From positions 9,865,001-9,929,000 of the forward strand of contig NC_092674.1 of assembly GCF_964355755.1 (NCBI RefSeq): a stretch of 64,000 nucleotides of DNA. Direction: 5' to 3'. The stretch is from Antedon mediterranea (lineage: Eukaryota; Echinodermata; Crinoidea; Comatulida; Antedonidae). The position numbers were made by a program, and so were the translations under genes. The notes under the pieces were generated by a model that was not told the origin of the DNA, searched no databases, and saw only the letters and a program-made list of their open reading frames with translations. Shown piece after piece: positions 36,067 through 49,014 of this stretch; positions within the stretch are counted from its first letter, which is position 1; each line of letters starts with the position of its first letter.

Positions 36067-36286
36067 GGATCATGTTAAAATGATTCTACTGCAGTTAGTG
36101 ACGTAACTTCTATTTTTTATTGGAGTAACTATTGAGAACAAATACATTTTCCACCATTTATAAGGCAGTCACTGCAATAAACAATGTATGATTACCAAAT
36201 ATAAATGCTATATTATTGCATAAACAGGTTAAAGGGTGAACAAAATATAGTTATTACTGCAATAAATCATAATTTTGACATGGTCC
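36067..36286. mobile_element. MITE, GGATCATGTTAAAAT...ATTTTGACATGGTCC
   Basis: The 220-bp element has inverted termini (GGATCATGTTAAAAT on the left and ATTTTGACATGGTCC on the right) followed by CTACTGCAGTTA/TTACTGCAATAA. Its inside (TTATAAGGCAGTCACTGCA, TTGCATAAACAGGTTAAAG) is found inverted at 14338-14465. No coding sequence is seen. Confidence 0.82.
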
Positions 36287-36939
36287 ATATGATACAGTGA
36301 TAGACATATAGACATATAGAAATCACTTTATACAGAGTGTACTATACAGCCAAAATCAAATTGTACATACTGTATATCAAGCATAATATTGATGTTATTC
36401 CAGTGACACACCCAAAGGAAGCTTATAGTATTAACTCCTCCCCCGCTCTCCTATATTTTGTTATCTTAAACATTGCCTAAATCATGAAAGGGAGATTATT
36501 TTAAATTTTGAACATGGAATTGTACTCTTTGGTCAAATATGGTCTATTTAAAATATTAGTTTCATTTAGAAATTACGAATTATGTTTTACCTAGGTAAGT
36601 ATCAATTTAGAATTGAAATAATACTTCTGTTAAAAATGACATTTTTTATAAAAAAATACTGAATAATAGCTTCACTATCTGTAAATGTTTTACTCCAATA
36701 TTTAATTTTCCCTATATGCAGTTGTAGTGCTCCTTAATAAACAGATTTAAAGTTGTTATAAATGTAATATTAAATGTATTACTGAATATAGTGCACTTTT
36801 TTAATCATTAAAGAGGCTTATACTATTTAGTATAGTACATTAAGGTATTCTGTAGAATTTGTTTTTAAATACATCTAGTCAATTTTACTTATTGATAATT
36901 AATTTGCTGTTGCTTTTTTAAATATTATTGTAATGATTT

Positions 36940-37097
36940 CTAAAGACTGGTTCCCACTTGGAAGCAACGCAAGAACATAGGCGCAACATAAGTGAGTTGA
37001 CCAATCACAATTTGGCCAATCCATCGCATCATGATTGGTCAAACTACCTGGTTCGCTTATGTCCTTTTGTTGCGTCCAAGTGCAAACCAAGCTTTAG
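36940..37097. mobile_element. Short TIR element
   Basis: The left end CTAAAGACTGGTTCCCACTT plus GGAAGCAACGCAA is matched by the right end complement TTGCGTCCAAGTGC with AACCAAGCTTTAG. Inside, TGACCAATCA and TGATTGGTCA are inverted too. It has the proportions of a MITE. Confidence 0.75.
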
Positions 37098-37664
37098 CAC
37101 TCTCTGTAGCAATTCTGTAATATGGAGATAGCAATTTGTATTTGCAGTATGCTTGTCACCTTATATGTGGTCTTTGTTTCTTCCTCAATTAATCAGTACT
37201 CACTGCGATACATTGTAGTCCACAAACATCATATTTTGTACCGTATATGTAACATATTTTACTACATACCGATTGGCCCTTATATGTCTGTGCTGTACCG
37301 CCTAACCATGGTAACTTAATAGTTATTCATCTGAAGGGTAGTTATTTAAATGGGTACAGAAAAGTTATAGGAATGTGACATAGTCATTGGTTGATGTTTG
37401 TTAGCTCGGTAAAGGTACTTGAAAAGGCAAGCATGTACAATCTTCTGTGCTTTTTATAGAATTTGAATAATGATTTTAAATTGCGTAATAACTGTTTTTG
37501 ATGTATTATACTGTAACAACTTTACTTTTAATCAACTGATTTTATCTTTTAATTATTGGTTTTAATATTTTTGGTGTGTGGAAATTATCTAATTTTTATT
37601 TAGTATAATCAAATTATATATTTTATTTCCTTTTACATAATATGTGAGGTTTTTAGACGGATAA

Positions 37665-37740
37665 TGTAAAACCTTGAAAAGAAGCCAATGGGCTTATTTT
37701 GTTGAGAAATCTTGGGTGGGCTTCTTTTCGAGGTTTTACA
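37665..37740. repeat. 22-bp inverted repeat hairpin
   Basis: TGTAAAACCTTGAAAAGAAG plus CC is complementary to GGCTTCTTTTCGAGGTTTTA plus CA, with one mismatch and a loop of 32 nt. It is likely a MITE remnant. A transcript hairpin downstream of FHIP1 is possible if the 3' UTR reaches here. Confidence 0.7.
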
Positions 37741-38034
37741 ATAACTAACACTGAAATGATTATTGTCTTCAAAATGTTTTCTTTTAAAGTATATCTTTTG
37801 GTTTGGTATATAACTAAAGTTATGAAATGTGATTGCTGTTGTATAAAATAATTTGTTTTAATTGTAAAATGGAATAGTATATTTTAAATATCTTTTTTCT
37901 ATTAGGCTCTTATACAATACTTAATGATGATGTTTAAATACATTTGAAAAAGTAGCCTTAAAAATATTGTCTTTTTACTACCTTGAATTATTGGATAAGT
38001 GTTCTGACAATAGTGTGCTTTATAATGTAAGTTC

Positions 38035-38413
38035 GCCATTTTGTGTCCTATGACAACCTGGTTTATTGTGATAGAGCATGCCATTTTGTGTCCTATGACA
38101 ATTTGTTTTATTTTGATTGAGTATGCTTTTTGTGACCTCTGATAACTTGGTTTATTCTGATGTAGCATGTCATTTCACCGAATCTTCTTTACTGTATCTA
38201 TTATGTTTATAGTGTCACTGGCAAATTCTCTAATACAGTGTCACATATGTATCACATGTGGTTCCTGTATTATGCCAGGCTTATGTCCTATGATACAGGT
38301 GCGATACATATGTGAAACTGAATCATAGAATTTTACTATAATACTGTACTATTATAGATACAGTACTAGCCATTTTGTGTCCTATGACAATTTGGTACAT
38401 TCTGATAGAACAT
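38035..38413. repeat. 45-bp repeat interrupted by a palindromic element
   Basis: The unit GCCATTTTGTGTCCTATGAC then AA.(C/T)TGGTTTATTCTGAT with A.AGCAT starts at 38035, 38080, 38125 and 38169. Another full copy starts at 38369. The gap 38180-38368 holds a different sequence, including the inverted-repeat element at 38229-38332. So the element apparently inserted within the array. Confidence 0.75.
38229..38332. mobile_element. Small inverted-repeat element (second copy)
   Basis: TCTAATACAGTGTCACATATG on one side and GATACATATGTGAAACTGA on the other are roughly complementary. GCTTATGTCCTATGATACAGG matches the copy at 24888-24999. Confidence 0.55.
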
Positions 38414-40459
38414 ACCATTTTGTTGTATTGAGGTGGGGCAGAGGTTTATACATTAATTGGTTTATATACACACTGTATAATGGCAAACTCAATAGCACTG
38501 TATCAATGTATTTTGTTTGTTTGCAAAAGCTAATAGCCAGGCTAATAATTGACTTAGAGCATAGAATATAAAAATGTGAATATTGATGTGAATAAATCTA
38601 TTTTTTTAATAAGGATTAAACAAAATTATGACTATAAACAGCACACACAGTACTTACTCAGTACTGTAAATTAACTTACTGAAATTAAAAATGGATAGAT
38701 ATTACTATAATACTATCAACTGTAAATATATAAAAGCTACCCATAGCACAAGTGTCCTTAGATTTAAACAAATATAGTTTTTATGAATGTTGATATAACT
38801 TGGTACAATATGTACCATACTATAGTTTGTAAAATGGAGAGTTCTTTTGTAAATAGTTGTAAATATAATATAAACGTTTTTAATTCATAACAATTTCATA
38901 ACTATTTTATGATAAGTCTGTGGCATTTGCCTGGTAAGTGGATACAATGGGGGTGCAGTATGATACAGTACCAAATCGCTATGTTTGTGTGTGAGTGATT
39001 TTCAAAAATTGTGTCTTCACCAAATAAACTTTAAAAGGAAAAATGTGTTTTATCTGTTTTACTGTCTACTGACTGGAAGATCGTTAATATATTACCTATG
39101 TAATCCAACAATGTTATGTAATTAATCTACAAAATAATGGCAAGCCCACCCTCTACCTCCCTAGCCTTGACTTAAATTTGATTTTTCATGTTTTCCATGT
39201 TCTTGTCTAGTTTCTGTTGCTCTCCTCTTCTTCAAAATTGTCCTTTCTTTTAATGCATGCTGCCAGTTTTAATACATTAGATTTGTTTCTATATTTTCTT
39301 AATGATGAATTTAACATTTGTATACTGTAGTTCTAAATAATGGAAACGCATCTCATACGTCTCCTTATTTTAAATTAGTTTAATAGTAGGTAGGAAAATT
39401 AAGCTTTTTATGTGTCTACCGCCCTCTTTTCTTTGACACAGCTTTTCGTATATGTGCCAAAGTCGACCTCCCCGCTGATTGTGAAAAAAGAAGTTAATAT
39501 GTTTTAGTAGTTTATTATTATTACGTTTACGCGTTATAATTTTACGAAAGTAATGTTGGACAGTGATTATGTTGATCATAAACGTAAAACAATGTATTTT
39601 GATGTCAGTAATACTATGCTTGCCGCCCTCTATAACAACTTCTTTCTTAATTCGTCTCTGGAGTTTTAATTGATATAAGAAACAATGTAAAGTGATATAT
39701 GAGCGAATTCACATCATCATGATGTGATTAATTGATTTGCTAAGGTTGTATCATTGTTGAGATTTAAATTATTTCGTAGAAAAATAAAATAAATTCTTAG
39801 GCTACGTTTCATCAGTGGCGTCACGAATGTAAACTAACGTATTGACTGACGATTACGCGCGCAAAATTAATCTTTAAAATGCGCGCGAAGTTTGTACACA
39901 TGGCACACGTGTAAGTTTATTCAACAAGGCAATCGAAAAACGTTGTTTATTGTAAAACATCTAATATTTTTAATCTGAAGTGTGATTTTGATGAATGCAA
40001 TATCATTTTGACATCAATATTGCCATAAACAATGCAAAAGAGGTTTCTATAGGCCCGAAGCAGGGAGATGTGGGCCTACTAAGTAAGTTTCACGCTTGAA
40101 ATGTGTTACAGTAGGTAATAATATAATAAAACCTAAACGCGCACGTAAAATGAACTCCGTATCAATTATTAGTTTTTCGCGCGTTTTATGCGTTTTATAC
40201 AAGAACTCGATAACGGCAGGAGCAGAAGAATGTAGGGATGAAACAATCGTTTGTAAATAATGCAAATAATGAATTTTCAAAAATACTTTTATGGAAAATG
40301 GGCCATGGAAAATGATTAATGAACTTTTATTTAGTTCACACGACTAGGCATATAGCTTATATATTCAGCCCATAAAACAAATACTGGGCTGGTAGTAAAT
40401 GAACTAGGTGACGCTATTTTATACAACATTTTTATCTGAAATTTGTGCTTGCATTGCCT

Positions 40460-40494
40460 ATTTAATCGTATATATGTCCTATATACGATTAAAT
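40460..40494. repeat. Perfect 15-bp hairpin upstream of POSH
   Basis: ATTTAATCGTATATA and TATATACGATTAAAT are exact complements separated by TGTCC. It lies about 0.7 kb before the POSH start codon. It may be a chance palindrome in AT-rich DNA, a MITE relic or a regulatory site. Confidence 0.7.
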
Positions 40495-41175
40495 AAATGT
40501 TATTTTGTTCGGTTTTATTTTCTACTCGTCGTCGTTACACCGTGATCACAGCACTATTATGTTGCAACAGTTGAGTTTCGCTCGCTCACCGAGCGGACAT
40601 CATCGCTGTTGTTGATAAGTGGTAGGAATATCATTCTTTTCTGTTGCTGGTACAACTAATTCATATACTTTTTTTATATACTATTGGGTTATTGAGAAAC
40701 TATTCGAAATTACATTAATACGTAGGTAGGTCAATTATGAGGAATTTCCGTCCGGTATTAACAATCATTGAGACCCCGGAAGCTAGCCGTGTGATCTTGG
40801 CCGTTTTTAGTGCTCCTCTCACCAAATCAACCGTGTGAACACCAATCGTGGTGAGTGACTTGAGGACCAAAATCAGGGCTCTTCACAAACAAGAAGGAAG
40901 GAAGGGCAGACGATTTGAAAAATCTGGTCATCGTCTTTGCACTTTGTCAAAATATAGGATATTGATAATACTCGGTTATTAGTTCATTTGCTGGTTAATG
41001 GAATGATACACCAACTGGTGGTAAAATAAAGCCAATTATTAGGTATTACTTCCTGAATTTCTTCCTGCTGAAGTAGGAGACAGGCCGAGCTAGAGGCGAG
41101 TGAATGTGAGTGAGCGTGGTGTGTGGTGGGCTGGTCCTTCGTAGGCCTAGCCTTTGTTTACAGGCCTTCGCCAAC

Positions 41176-41508
41176 ATGGACGAGCAGGCACTGTTTCGCC
41201 TGCTAGAGTGCTCTGTTTGCCTGGAACGGCTTGATGCGACCAGTAAAGTTCTGCCATGTCAACATACTTTTTGCAGACGATGTTTGGAAGGAATTGTTAA
41301 TTTACAAAATGAATTACGCTGCCCGGAATGTAGGGATGTTGTACATTGTAGTGTATCGGAATTGCCAACAAATATTTTGTTAGTTCGACTTTTGGATGGA
41401 ATAGTTTCAAGTAATTCAAATCAAAATACAGATAGAACTTTTGGGAGATTATCGCCTAAAACCACCGCCACCACCAGTGAATCAACTTCTCGGAATAGAT
41501 CATCAAAG
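41176..41508 (+). CDS. SH3RF: POSH (SH3RF family) first coding exon, RING domain
   Basis: POSH is a scaffold E3 ubiquitin ligase with an N-terminal RING and three to four SH3 domains, acting in JNK signalling and protein trafficking (family knowledge). The 111 codons begin [22 protein letters not shown]3HC4 RING is complete: C12, C15, C28, H30, C33, C36, C49 and C52. [16 protein letters not shown] follows the RING and is the POSH hallmark (vertebrate [15 protein letters not shown]). The last 30 residues are a Ser/Thr-rich linker ending at a GTAGGA donor. I start at 41176, not at the in-frame ATG at 41110, because the family begins MDE and AACATGG is a good initiation context. A TTTGTTTACAG at 41153-41163 may be the acceptor of a 5' UTR intron. 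The paralogue (SH3RF1, 2 or 3) cannot be fixed. Confidence 0.95.
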
Positions 41509-44500
41509 GTAGGATAAAAAAAAAAATTACAGTATCTGTTTTGTTATTTATTATTAATTAAAATTATTATTTCAGGACCACAGACGATTGGGCCCAAGAA
41601 TGATTATACCCATAAATAAATAATTTAAGCCTAACTGCTAAATATATGTCAAACTACTTGTCCTAAAAATCAACTAACCCCTAAACTTAACCCTCTTTTA
41701 ATAATAATACTCTCTTTTGCTCATTAAAAAAATCGGTCGTAAAATTAAGCCTTAAAAACTGAGCCCCATCTTCCTTTTTCCGTGGTCCAGAGATAGACTG
41801 CCCTAGCCTATATTTTAATATTGAAATATTTAATCTAGTGATAATTCTACTAGTAGGCCCCTCTCCTATTGTGTAGTGTACATGTTAAAAATTCGAATTT
41901 AATTAATTTATATAATGTTATAATGTAGCATATTAATTTATTTTCATATTTCTTTGACTTTTCTATACTATAAATTAAATATTATTACATACATCCAATA
42001 TTCTCAAATTAGTTGAAAGATAAGCCTGGGGTCACTTTTTGTAACCGTCACATTATGCAAACGATTTTGCAAAGATTTCGCTTCACTCCTTTGAAGTATT
42101 GATTATATGTCAGTCTACGAGATTTTCGTTAAGCAAGATATTGCAAACGAATCGTTACAATGAATAATATAGTCATCTGGTTGACCTGTAATGACCCTAC
42201 AGTTTATCAAAATCCGAGGTATACTTCTTGTTTATCAATATGTATCCTGTATGTTAATTGACACCTCGTTGATACGTGTCACATCTTCAAACTTAGATTA
42301 TTGTCACATAATTGTAGGTTAGTGTTGGATGTAATCAGCGAGCAAACAAGTAAATTTGGATTTTATTTGATATTGATTTTTGTATGAACTTGTTAGGTTT
42401 GCATGAAATTATAGATACAGAAAATCTAGCTGAAAATAGCTGCAAGCAAAATGAAATTGTTGACTGTTGAATACTTTCTTTACTACAATTGAGTAGGTGA
42501 AATAAGTTAATACCATATAATCTGATGATATAATCCCGAAATTGGGCTAACTGTGGGAGGTGGGACTATACCAGGGAAACCCTGGTTAAAAGAGCAAAAT
42601 GATTGATATGGTAAGCATTTGTTATTATACCTGTACATTACTGTACCATCCAGATCAAAAGGCAATACTGAGAATATACCCAGGGATACAGTATGACTGT
42701 TTATAAAATCAGACATAAAGTACAGTAGGGTGGGATTAGACCCGAAGTTGGATTATATCAGAGGATATGGTAATTGTTTTATTTAAAATTTAATACATGA
42801 TTGCCTACTCTCTATTTTCTGCAAGCCTATTGTACTACAGTATACCTGGATAAACCAACATATTGTGCAGTAGTCCTAAATCATGTCTGTTATTCTACAG
42901 TACTGTGTGCTAGACACTTGCTTCTAATGTTTCTCTATACCATTCTCAGTACATTAAAACAAATAAGTACATTTTTATTTGAAAAGTGTTATCTTGAAAT
43001 CTACAGGTAATGCATGCAGCATTCTATACTGGATCAGAAATAATTTTCATTTTTGTTATTATGATACTATAGTACAATTCATAAATAATCTGATGTTGAT
43101 CTGATGTAATCAATGTATTTTCATTCATTTCGATAGCCATTTTTTTATTATTAACTCTACAAATGACACAGGTCAAATACCAGTGAACTTTGGCTGCAGT
43201 CTGCTGCCATGGGAGGTGTATGATGAGTATTATTTGGCCTGCAGGAGGGCCTTTAGTAGTCAAGTAGGCAAGGACACGTTAACAGAGTTTCCTATCAAAT
43301 CTCTGATGCTGCTACTACAAGAAATGTTGTTAAGGTCACTTTAATAACATACAAGATTGTGACTAGCTTTAAACAATTGTCATGATTAACTTGATATTAA
43401 TATTGACACGTCCACATCTTTATGGTTTAATATTAATATTTAAAGATTATTGTCATTTCATGTCAAACGCATTATAATCGTCACTTGTTGTGTTAAACAA
43501 AGGTTCTGCAGTATGTCTTTATGAATTAACATTAACAACAATACAATTGGTTTTATAATACGCAGGACTGTTTTTAGAACCAATAAAAACTCTGCAATCA
43601 AATTTTACAGAGGGTTATTGTACTTTATAGCTATACAATCTTTTCAACATTAAAATGAATGTATCCACTAATTATTACAGTACTGTACTTATACTAGCAG
43701 CATTGTACATTATACTAACTGTACTGTATGGCATTTTTATCAACGTTTTAACAATGTCACAAGTCTGAGCTCAAGTGTAGCTTTCATTACTGACCCTACA
43801 GTACCTTTGTTATTGTGATGAAACTAAAACTGTCAAATAATTTCTGTTAAGCCGTATGTTTGTCACAATTTCAAGCGCAGTATTAAGCCTAGATTAAACG
43901 TTTGTCCTCATAATAAATGAATAGTGGCAAAAACAGACTGGATAAACATAGCTCAACCAAATTAGCTAGAGATGAGGTTATAGGTCATTGGATATCTAGG
44001 TGGGTTTACCCATCAGAAGCATTCAGCATAATTAAAGCTGCAGGATAGATATAGGTCAAAGCTTCTATCTATAACCAACCTTAAAATGGTCAATGTATTA
44101 GTATACAGTACTATTAATTATGTTCAGTATGTCATATCCTAGTTAAAGGATGTGTCCAGAAATTCCAACATTAAAGCAGTGTATACCAGTTATAAAAATG
44201 TCAGAACTGCTAGTGCTAGACCACCTTTGCAATGGTCACACCATTAATATGACTTAATAATATAATATAAATACACAGATTGAATCAATACATGGTTACT
44301 GTAGAAGAAGGCCAATATGGATGCAACCATAAACTTTACTCTTTATCTTTTTGGTGACGTACTGTAGACTGCCGTACAATTTTATTGCTGGCCTTCTTTA
44401 CTTGGTAAAAACAAGAGTAACTATCCCCTATTTATTAATGATGTTCCAGTTCTTTTCATCAGATGATAGTCTATGCCCGAAACATTATTAAACATTAATA

Positions 44501-45678
44501 CATTTATATTGAGGCAGTTTTAACTGCCTACAGTATGCAGCTCTTTGATTTTTAAATATAACTATCAAAACGATAGTCTTCGCAAAGCTGCGTGTTAAAG
44601 ATACAGTATTCACATTAAAAATGTAAAATAGGTGATAAATGGAAGCGCTGCTAATGCTATCCCAAGTGCATTGTACAATAGCTGACCTTTTCTCTATCAC
44701 GTAGTATCATATTAGTCGTTTCTAGGCTATACATTACATTTCAAATGTTGTTACCATTAAAAGCGCAAAATAGGTAAATAGGTTCCAGCACATTTATAGG
44801 GTCAGAGGTGACAGCCCTCAAGTGAGCAGAGTCGGCCTTGCTTTACAACTGTATTCATTCTCTAGTTTCCTACTGTCTCAGATCATAAGTACTGTACATC
44901 ATTGGAAAATATTTCTCCAAAAAATATGTGTACCTTCTACCATACACATTTGTGTTTACTTTTATCATAGCGCAATCTACTGTGTACGCCTGTTAGTTAT
45001 GGAAAATATTCCCATTAAATTTAGAAAATGGGTAAATTGGTTAGTTAATAGCAGCAGTACAACTCTACATTTTGTTTCTAGACTAGCTAATTTGGAGAAG
45101 AAATCAATGATAAACACTTCATTAAACATTGACTGAGCTTTAATAGTCTATAGCCATGAGGCATGTGAAAAACTAATTAATGGTCAGAGATCAGCTTGAC
45201 TGTTTTCAACATGGAAACCAGTGGAAAATAACTAATAACTGAATACCATATTGTTGATGAAAATTTAGACTTTAAAACCTATCAACTTGAAATTGATAAG
45301 GTTGAGTTCCAACCGGGGGACAAAAAAATGTATTACTGTACAGTAGGTACTGCACTGCATGTATAGTGTGTATTATAGTATGTTATTATCTAAAAATAAG
45401 AGTGCTTGGTACTAGGTAGTGGCACATGAAGTTTTCTGACGGAGGAGCTGTCTAAACAGGAGGGAAGAGTGGGGTGTGGGTACAAGATAATGTGGAGCAT
45501 TCATTGATAGGGGAAGGGGGCCTACAGTGTACCTTGGCATCCTCCTTCCCTCCTCTTCCTTATGGTTCCATCGCTGTGTATAAAACTGTAAATATACTGT
45601 GATCTTCACCATGATATGATAATTGTTTCCAGTTCGTTCGTTGATAGTTAAGATAATGTTTAGCGCCGGTTTAGCGTG

Positions 45679-45962
45679 AGGGCGTGTGGCGCAGGGTGTT
45701 GGACGTTGGACTACTGATCGTGAGACCGAGGTTCAAATCCAACTGGCCGTATTGCTTGTATCCTTAGGCAAGATATTTTACTTACGTTTGCCTCTCTCCA
45801 CCAAGGTGTATAAATGGTTAGATCAGAACACAACTTTACGCTGATTACTAGCTGCATTATGGAAGTATGTTTCCATACGTGTTTGATCCAAAAAATGACT
45901 GGGGTAATAATGTTCAGCGCGTAGAGGTTTCACAACAACAAGATATTATTATTATTTATTTG
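45679..45962 (+). mobile_element. tRNA-derived SINE (different family)
   Basis: The head has an A box TGGCGCAGGGTGTTGG at 45687-45702 and a B box GGTTCAAATCC at 45730-45740, spaced as in a tRNA. A body (TAGGCAAGATATTTTACTTA, CTCTCCACCAAGGTGTATAA) ends with GCGCGTAGAGGTTTC and an (ATT)n tail. No intact cloverleaf is expected. It is a pol III-derived retroposon, not a tRNA gene. Confidence 0.85.
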
Positions 45963-46525
45963 GATTTTTAAAGTGTGGTCACACATGCATATTTTTTATA
46001 TGGTACACTTTGTTAGCATAATATGTTAAAAATAATGACTGTTTATTTACGAGAAATTTATGCAGGATTGCCACATCAGGGAATCTATGAGTAATTATGA
46101 CTCTCGTTAATGATACAATATATTATAATTGGACACATGCTATTACTTTAACAGCACTATTGCAGGTTAACTGTAACTCTTACTTACTTTACAATATTGT
46201 ATGTTAAATATCCCAGGTGTACATCCATAAAATACAGACTTATTCTTAAACCAAATTGTATCAATATTCCAAGATGGCCAGAACTTTTAGGCCCAAACTT
46301 TTTTAAGGCCCACTACTGTATGGGCTACAACATACTGTACCTCAATGCATAATGATGGAGGATGCCATACAACATTTGAGGGCGTGATTGGTGGATTAGT
46401 CAATTATTATAGAGGGATGTACAGTAACATTCAAGTAAGTCATAGTTGTAGTCCCTCAGAAGAGCACAGGCTACTGTATGGTTGCTGTATTTACTGTGTG
46501 TAAGTGACACTCATATACGACTACT

Positions 46526-46720
46526 ACAGTCAACTTTCCCAATACCGGACACCCTTGGGCTGGTCTAACATGTCTGGTTTTCTGTAAAGTCTGGTATTAT
46601 TGTTGGAATGTGTTTTTAATATTAAAAAAAGAATTTGGGCCCTTTTGGACCTTCAAGAAAAGTTTGGTTTTAGGAGAGTTTCTGGTTTTGGGAGAGTCCG
46701 ATATTGGGATAGTAGACTGT
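46526..46720. mobile_element. MITE with ACAGTCAACTTTCCC termini
   Basis: The left end ACAGTCAACTTTCCCAATAC plus CGGAC is matched inverted on the right by TCCGATATTGGGATAGTAGA plus CTGT. The 195-bp interior carries GTCTGGTTTTC and TCTGGTTTTGGGAGAG. It is non-coding. Confidence 0.72.
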
Positions 46721-48252
46721 ATATATTTATTGTACTCAATATGTGATTGATGAATCTAAATCTCAAGGCTTTATAAAGCACACGTACGATTTTATCTTTT
46801 AATAAAATGAGCTTCATTACTCAAAGTGTTCTATCGCTGCGGATAAAGACAAGACAACGTGTCCTTGAGGTGGCCGTTTGATAAACTTGTCAAAGCGTTC
46901 ATTTTCACATTGAATTCCTAAACACACCTGCCTCACAATATTAATATCAATATCAGCATAGGTGATTGCTCAGCTCTGATGAACATAGGTGGTGTTAAGA
47001 GAAAATAATGACCACTCTGTGATATTGATTTGTTGAATAATATGTCTAGCTGGACAAAATTCATTATTTTGTGTGATACACTGTAACACTCACTATATTC
47101 TATTTTTCAATTAAAAGTATCAAATTATTGTCTATTTTTGTATTACATTTCGCTATAGTTACACCTTTGGAACCTACAGTTAACATGTTCCATTATTATA
47201 GTAGTATGCCTGGCCAGAATAAGAGTTGGCCTTTAGTTGTAAAATATATTGCCGGACTATATTTTCATAGGAAAGTGTTGTCATTAATTAGGGGTGCATC
47301 CTCAGAATAATAGTATAATAATAATAAAATCTTTATTTTTGCAACGGAAAAAAAAAATTATTCAAGGGTGTTCTTCCACGAGGACGTATAGAATTGTAAA
47401 AACAAATTGTTGTAGGCCTATAATAAAAATTAAATAAGAATAAGGGTGTCGGAGTAGATGTCTATCGCAGGATATAACTCTGATTATCAGCTTTAAGCAT
47501 GTTTAAAACAGACTTACAGTACAGTAGCTTGTGTATGTTTAGGTAGATATTTGTTTATGAAATTCACACAAATCCAAGACAATGATATGTTTTGATACGT
47601 TTAAAAGGAAGTCCAATATTGACATTGTATAAGTGTCTTAAATAAATAATACAAACAGTTGAATGAAGTACTAAATATTTTGACTGTCTGAAAAGTGCAT
47701 GTCACATACAGGGAGTCTAGCTCGGATTCTGTCTGCTCGAAAGGAAATCCATTAAAACAGTTTGAAATTTGTTAAAATCTTGAGGTGGTATTCATTGTAA
47801 TTGAATCAAGAGATTGTCTCAGATTTCTATCTTTGGCGAAATTAGGAATAGTTCTACGCCAACAAATCCATCAGGATCTTAACGAATGTGACGTAATTCG
47901 AATTACGGTTAGATACACTTTTGTCGCGTTTCTCATTTTATTTAGTACTCTCTGAATTATAATTAATTGTAACGCTTACTTTTGTTTTAGAATAGGAATC
48001 GGTCATTGCACTGTCATGCTCACTACGCTATGGTAATAATAACAGAATCAGTTAAAATTTAGATTCTATCTCCTGATTTTTTGCAAAAAAATTACAGAAT
48101 TATTTCCCTGCTGAGAAAAGTGTTGAGATAGGATATTATCACACTGTTATTTGCAGTAGAAGTCCTTTTCAGGTGTAGAATTTAGATATTAAACTACTAT
48201 TACTAGATTCTTTTAAACTCCCAATATAATCACAGCTCAAAAATAGACAGTC

Positions 48253-49014
48253 GCCATGTGAATTTGTGATAATGGACCATGTGAATTTGTGATAATGGAC
48301 CATGTGAATTTGTGATGAAGGACCATGTGAATTTGTGATAATGGACCATGTGAATTTGTGATAATGGACCATGTGAATTTGTGATGAAGGACCATGTGAA
48401 TTTATAATAATGGACCATGTGAATTTGTGATGAAGGACCATGTGAATTTGTGATGAAGGACCATGTGAATTTGTGATGAAGGACCATGTGAATTTGTGAT
48501 GAAGGACCATGTGAATTTGTGATGAAGGACCATGTGAATTTGTGATGAAGGACCATGTGAATTTGTGATGAAGGACCATGTGAATTTGTGATGAAGGACC
48601 ATGTGAATTTGTGATGAAGGACCATGTGAATTTGTGATAATGGACCATGTGAATTTGTGATGAAGGACCATGTGAATTTGTGATGAAGGACCATGTGAAT
48701 TTGTGATAAAGGACCATGTGAATTTGTAATGAAGGACCATGTGAATTTGTAATGAAGGACCATGTGAATTTATAATAATGGACCATGTGAATTTGTGATG
48801 AAGGACCATGTGAATTTGTGATGAAGGACCATGTGAATTTGTGATGAAGGACCATGTGAATTTGTGATGAAGGACCATGTGAATTTGTGATGAAGGACCA
48901 TGTGAATTTATAATAATGGACCATGTGAATTTGTGATGAAGGACCATGTGAATTTATAATAATGGACCATGTGAATTTGGGATGAAGGACCATGTGAATT
49001 TGTGATGAAGGACC
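48253..49014. repeat. 23-bp minisatellite, about 33 copies
   Basis: The unit CCATGTGAATTTGTGATGAA plus GGA repeats without gaps. The variable part is GTGATGAAGGA, GTGATAATGGA or TATAATAATGGA, and the variants are scattered along the array. The three minus-strand reading frames through it (up to 328 residues) are artefacts of a stop-free unit. Confidence 0.95.

Larger units (their letters stand above)
35237..41163. other. 3' UTR of FHIP1 and intergenic sequence
   Basis: This 5.9-kb stretch holds a probable polyadenylation site (35401-35438), a second AATAAA at 39023-39028 followed by GT-rich sequence, and MITEs (36067-36286 and 36940-37097). It also holds a hairpin (37665-37740), a 45-bp repeat array (38035-38413) and a perfect hairpin (40460-40494). 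From about 39.8 kb, CpG becomes more frequent (CGCGCGC words), as expected near a promoter. No gene is visible in it. Confidence 0.6.

Noticed and set aside
41110-41175. Upstream in-frame ATG as POSH start
   Set aside because: Family members begin at MDE, and a TTTGTTTACAG acceptor lies between the two ATGs, so the 22 extra residues are probably 5' UTR or intron.
45679-45750. tRNA gene
   Set aside because: A and B boxes are present but a proper acceptor stem and anticodon arm are not, and a SINE body with an ATT tail follows.
48253-49014. CRISPR-like array
   Set aside because: Repeats are directly tandem without unique spacers, and the genome is eukaryotic.
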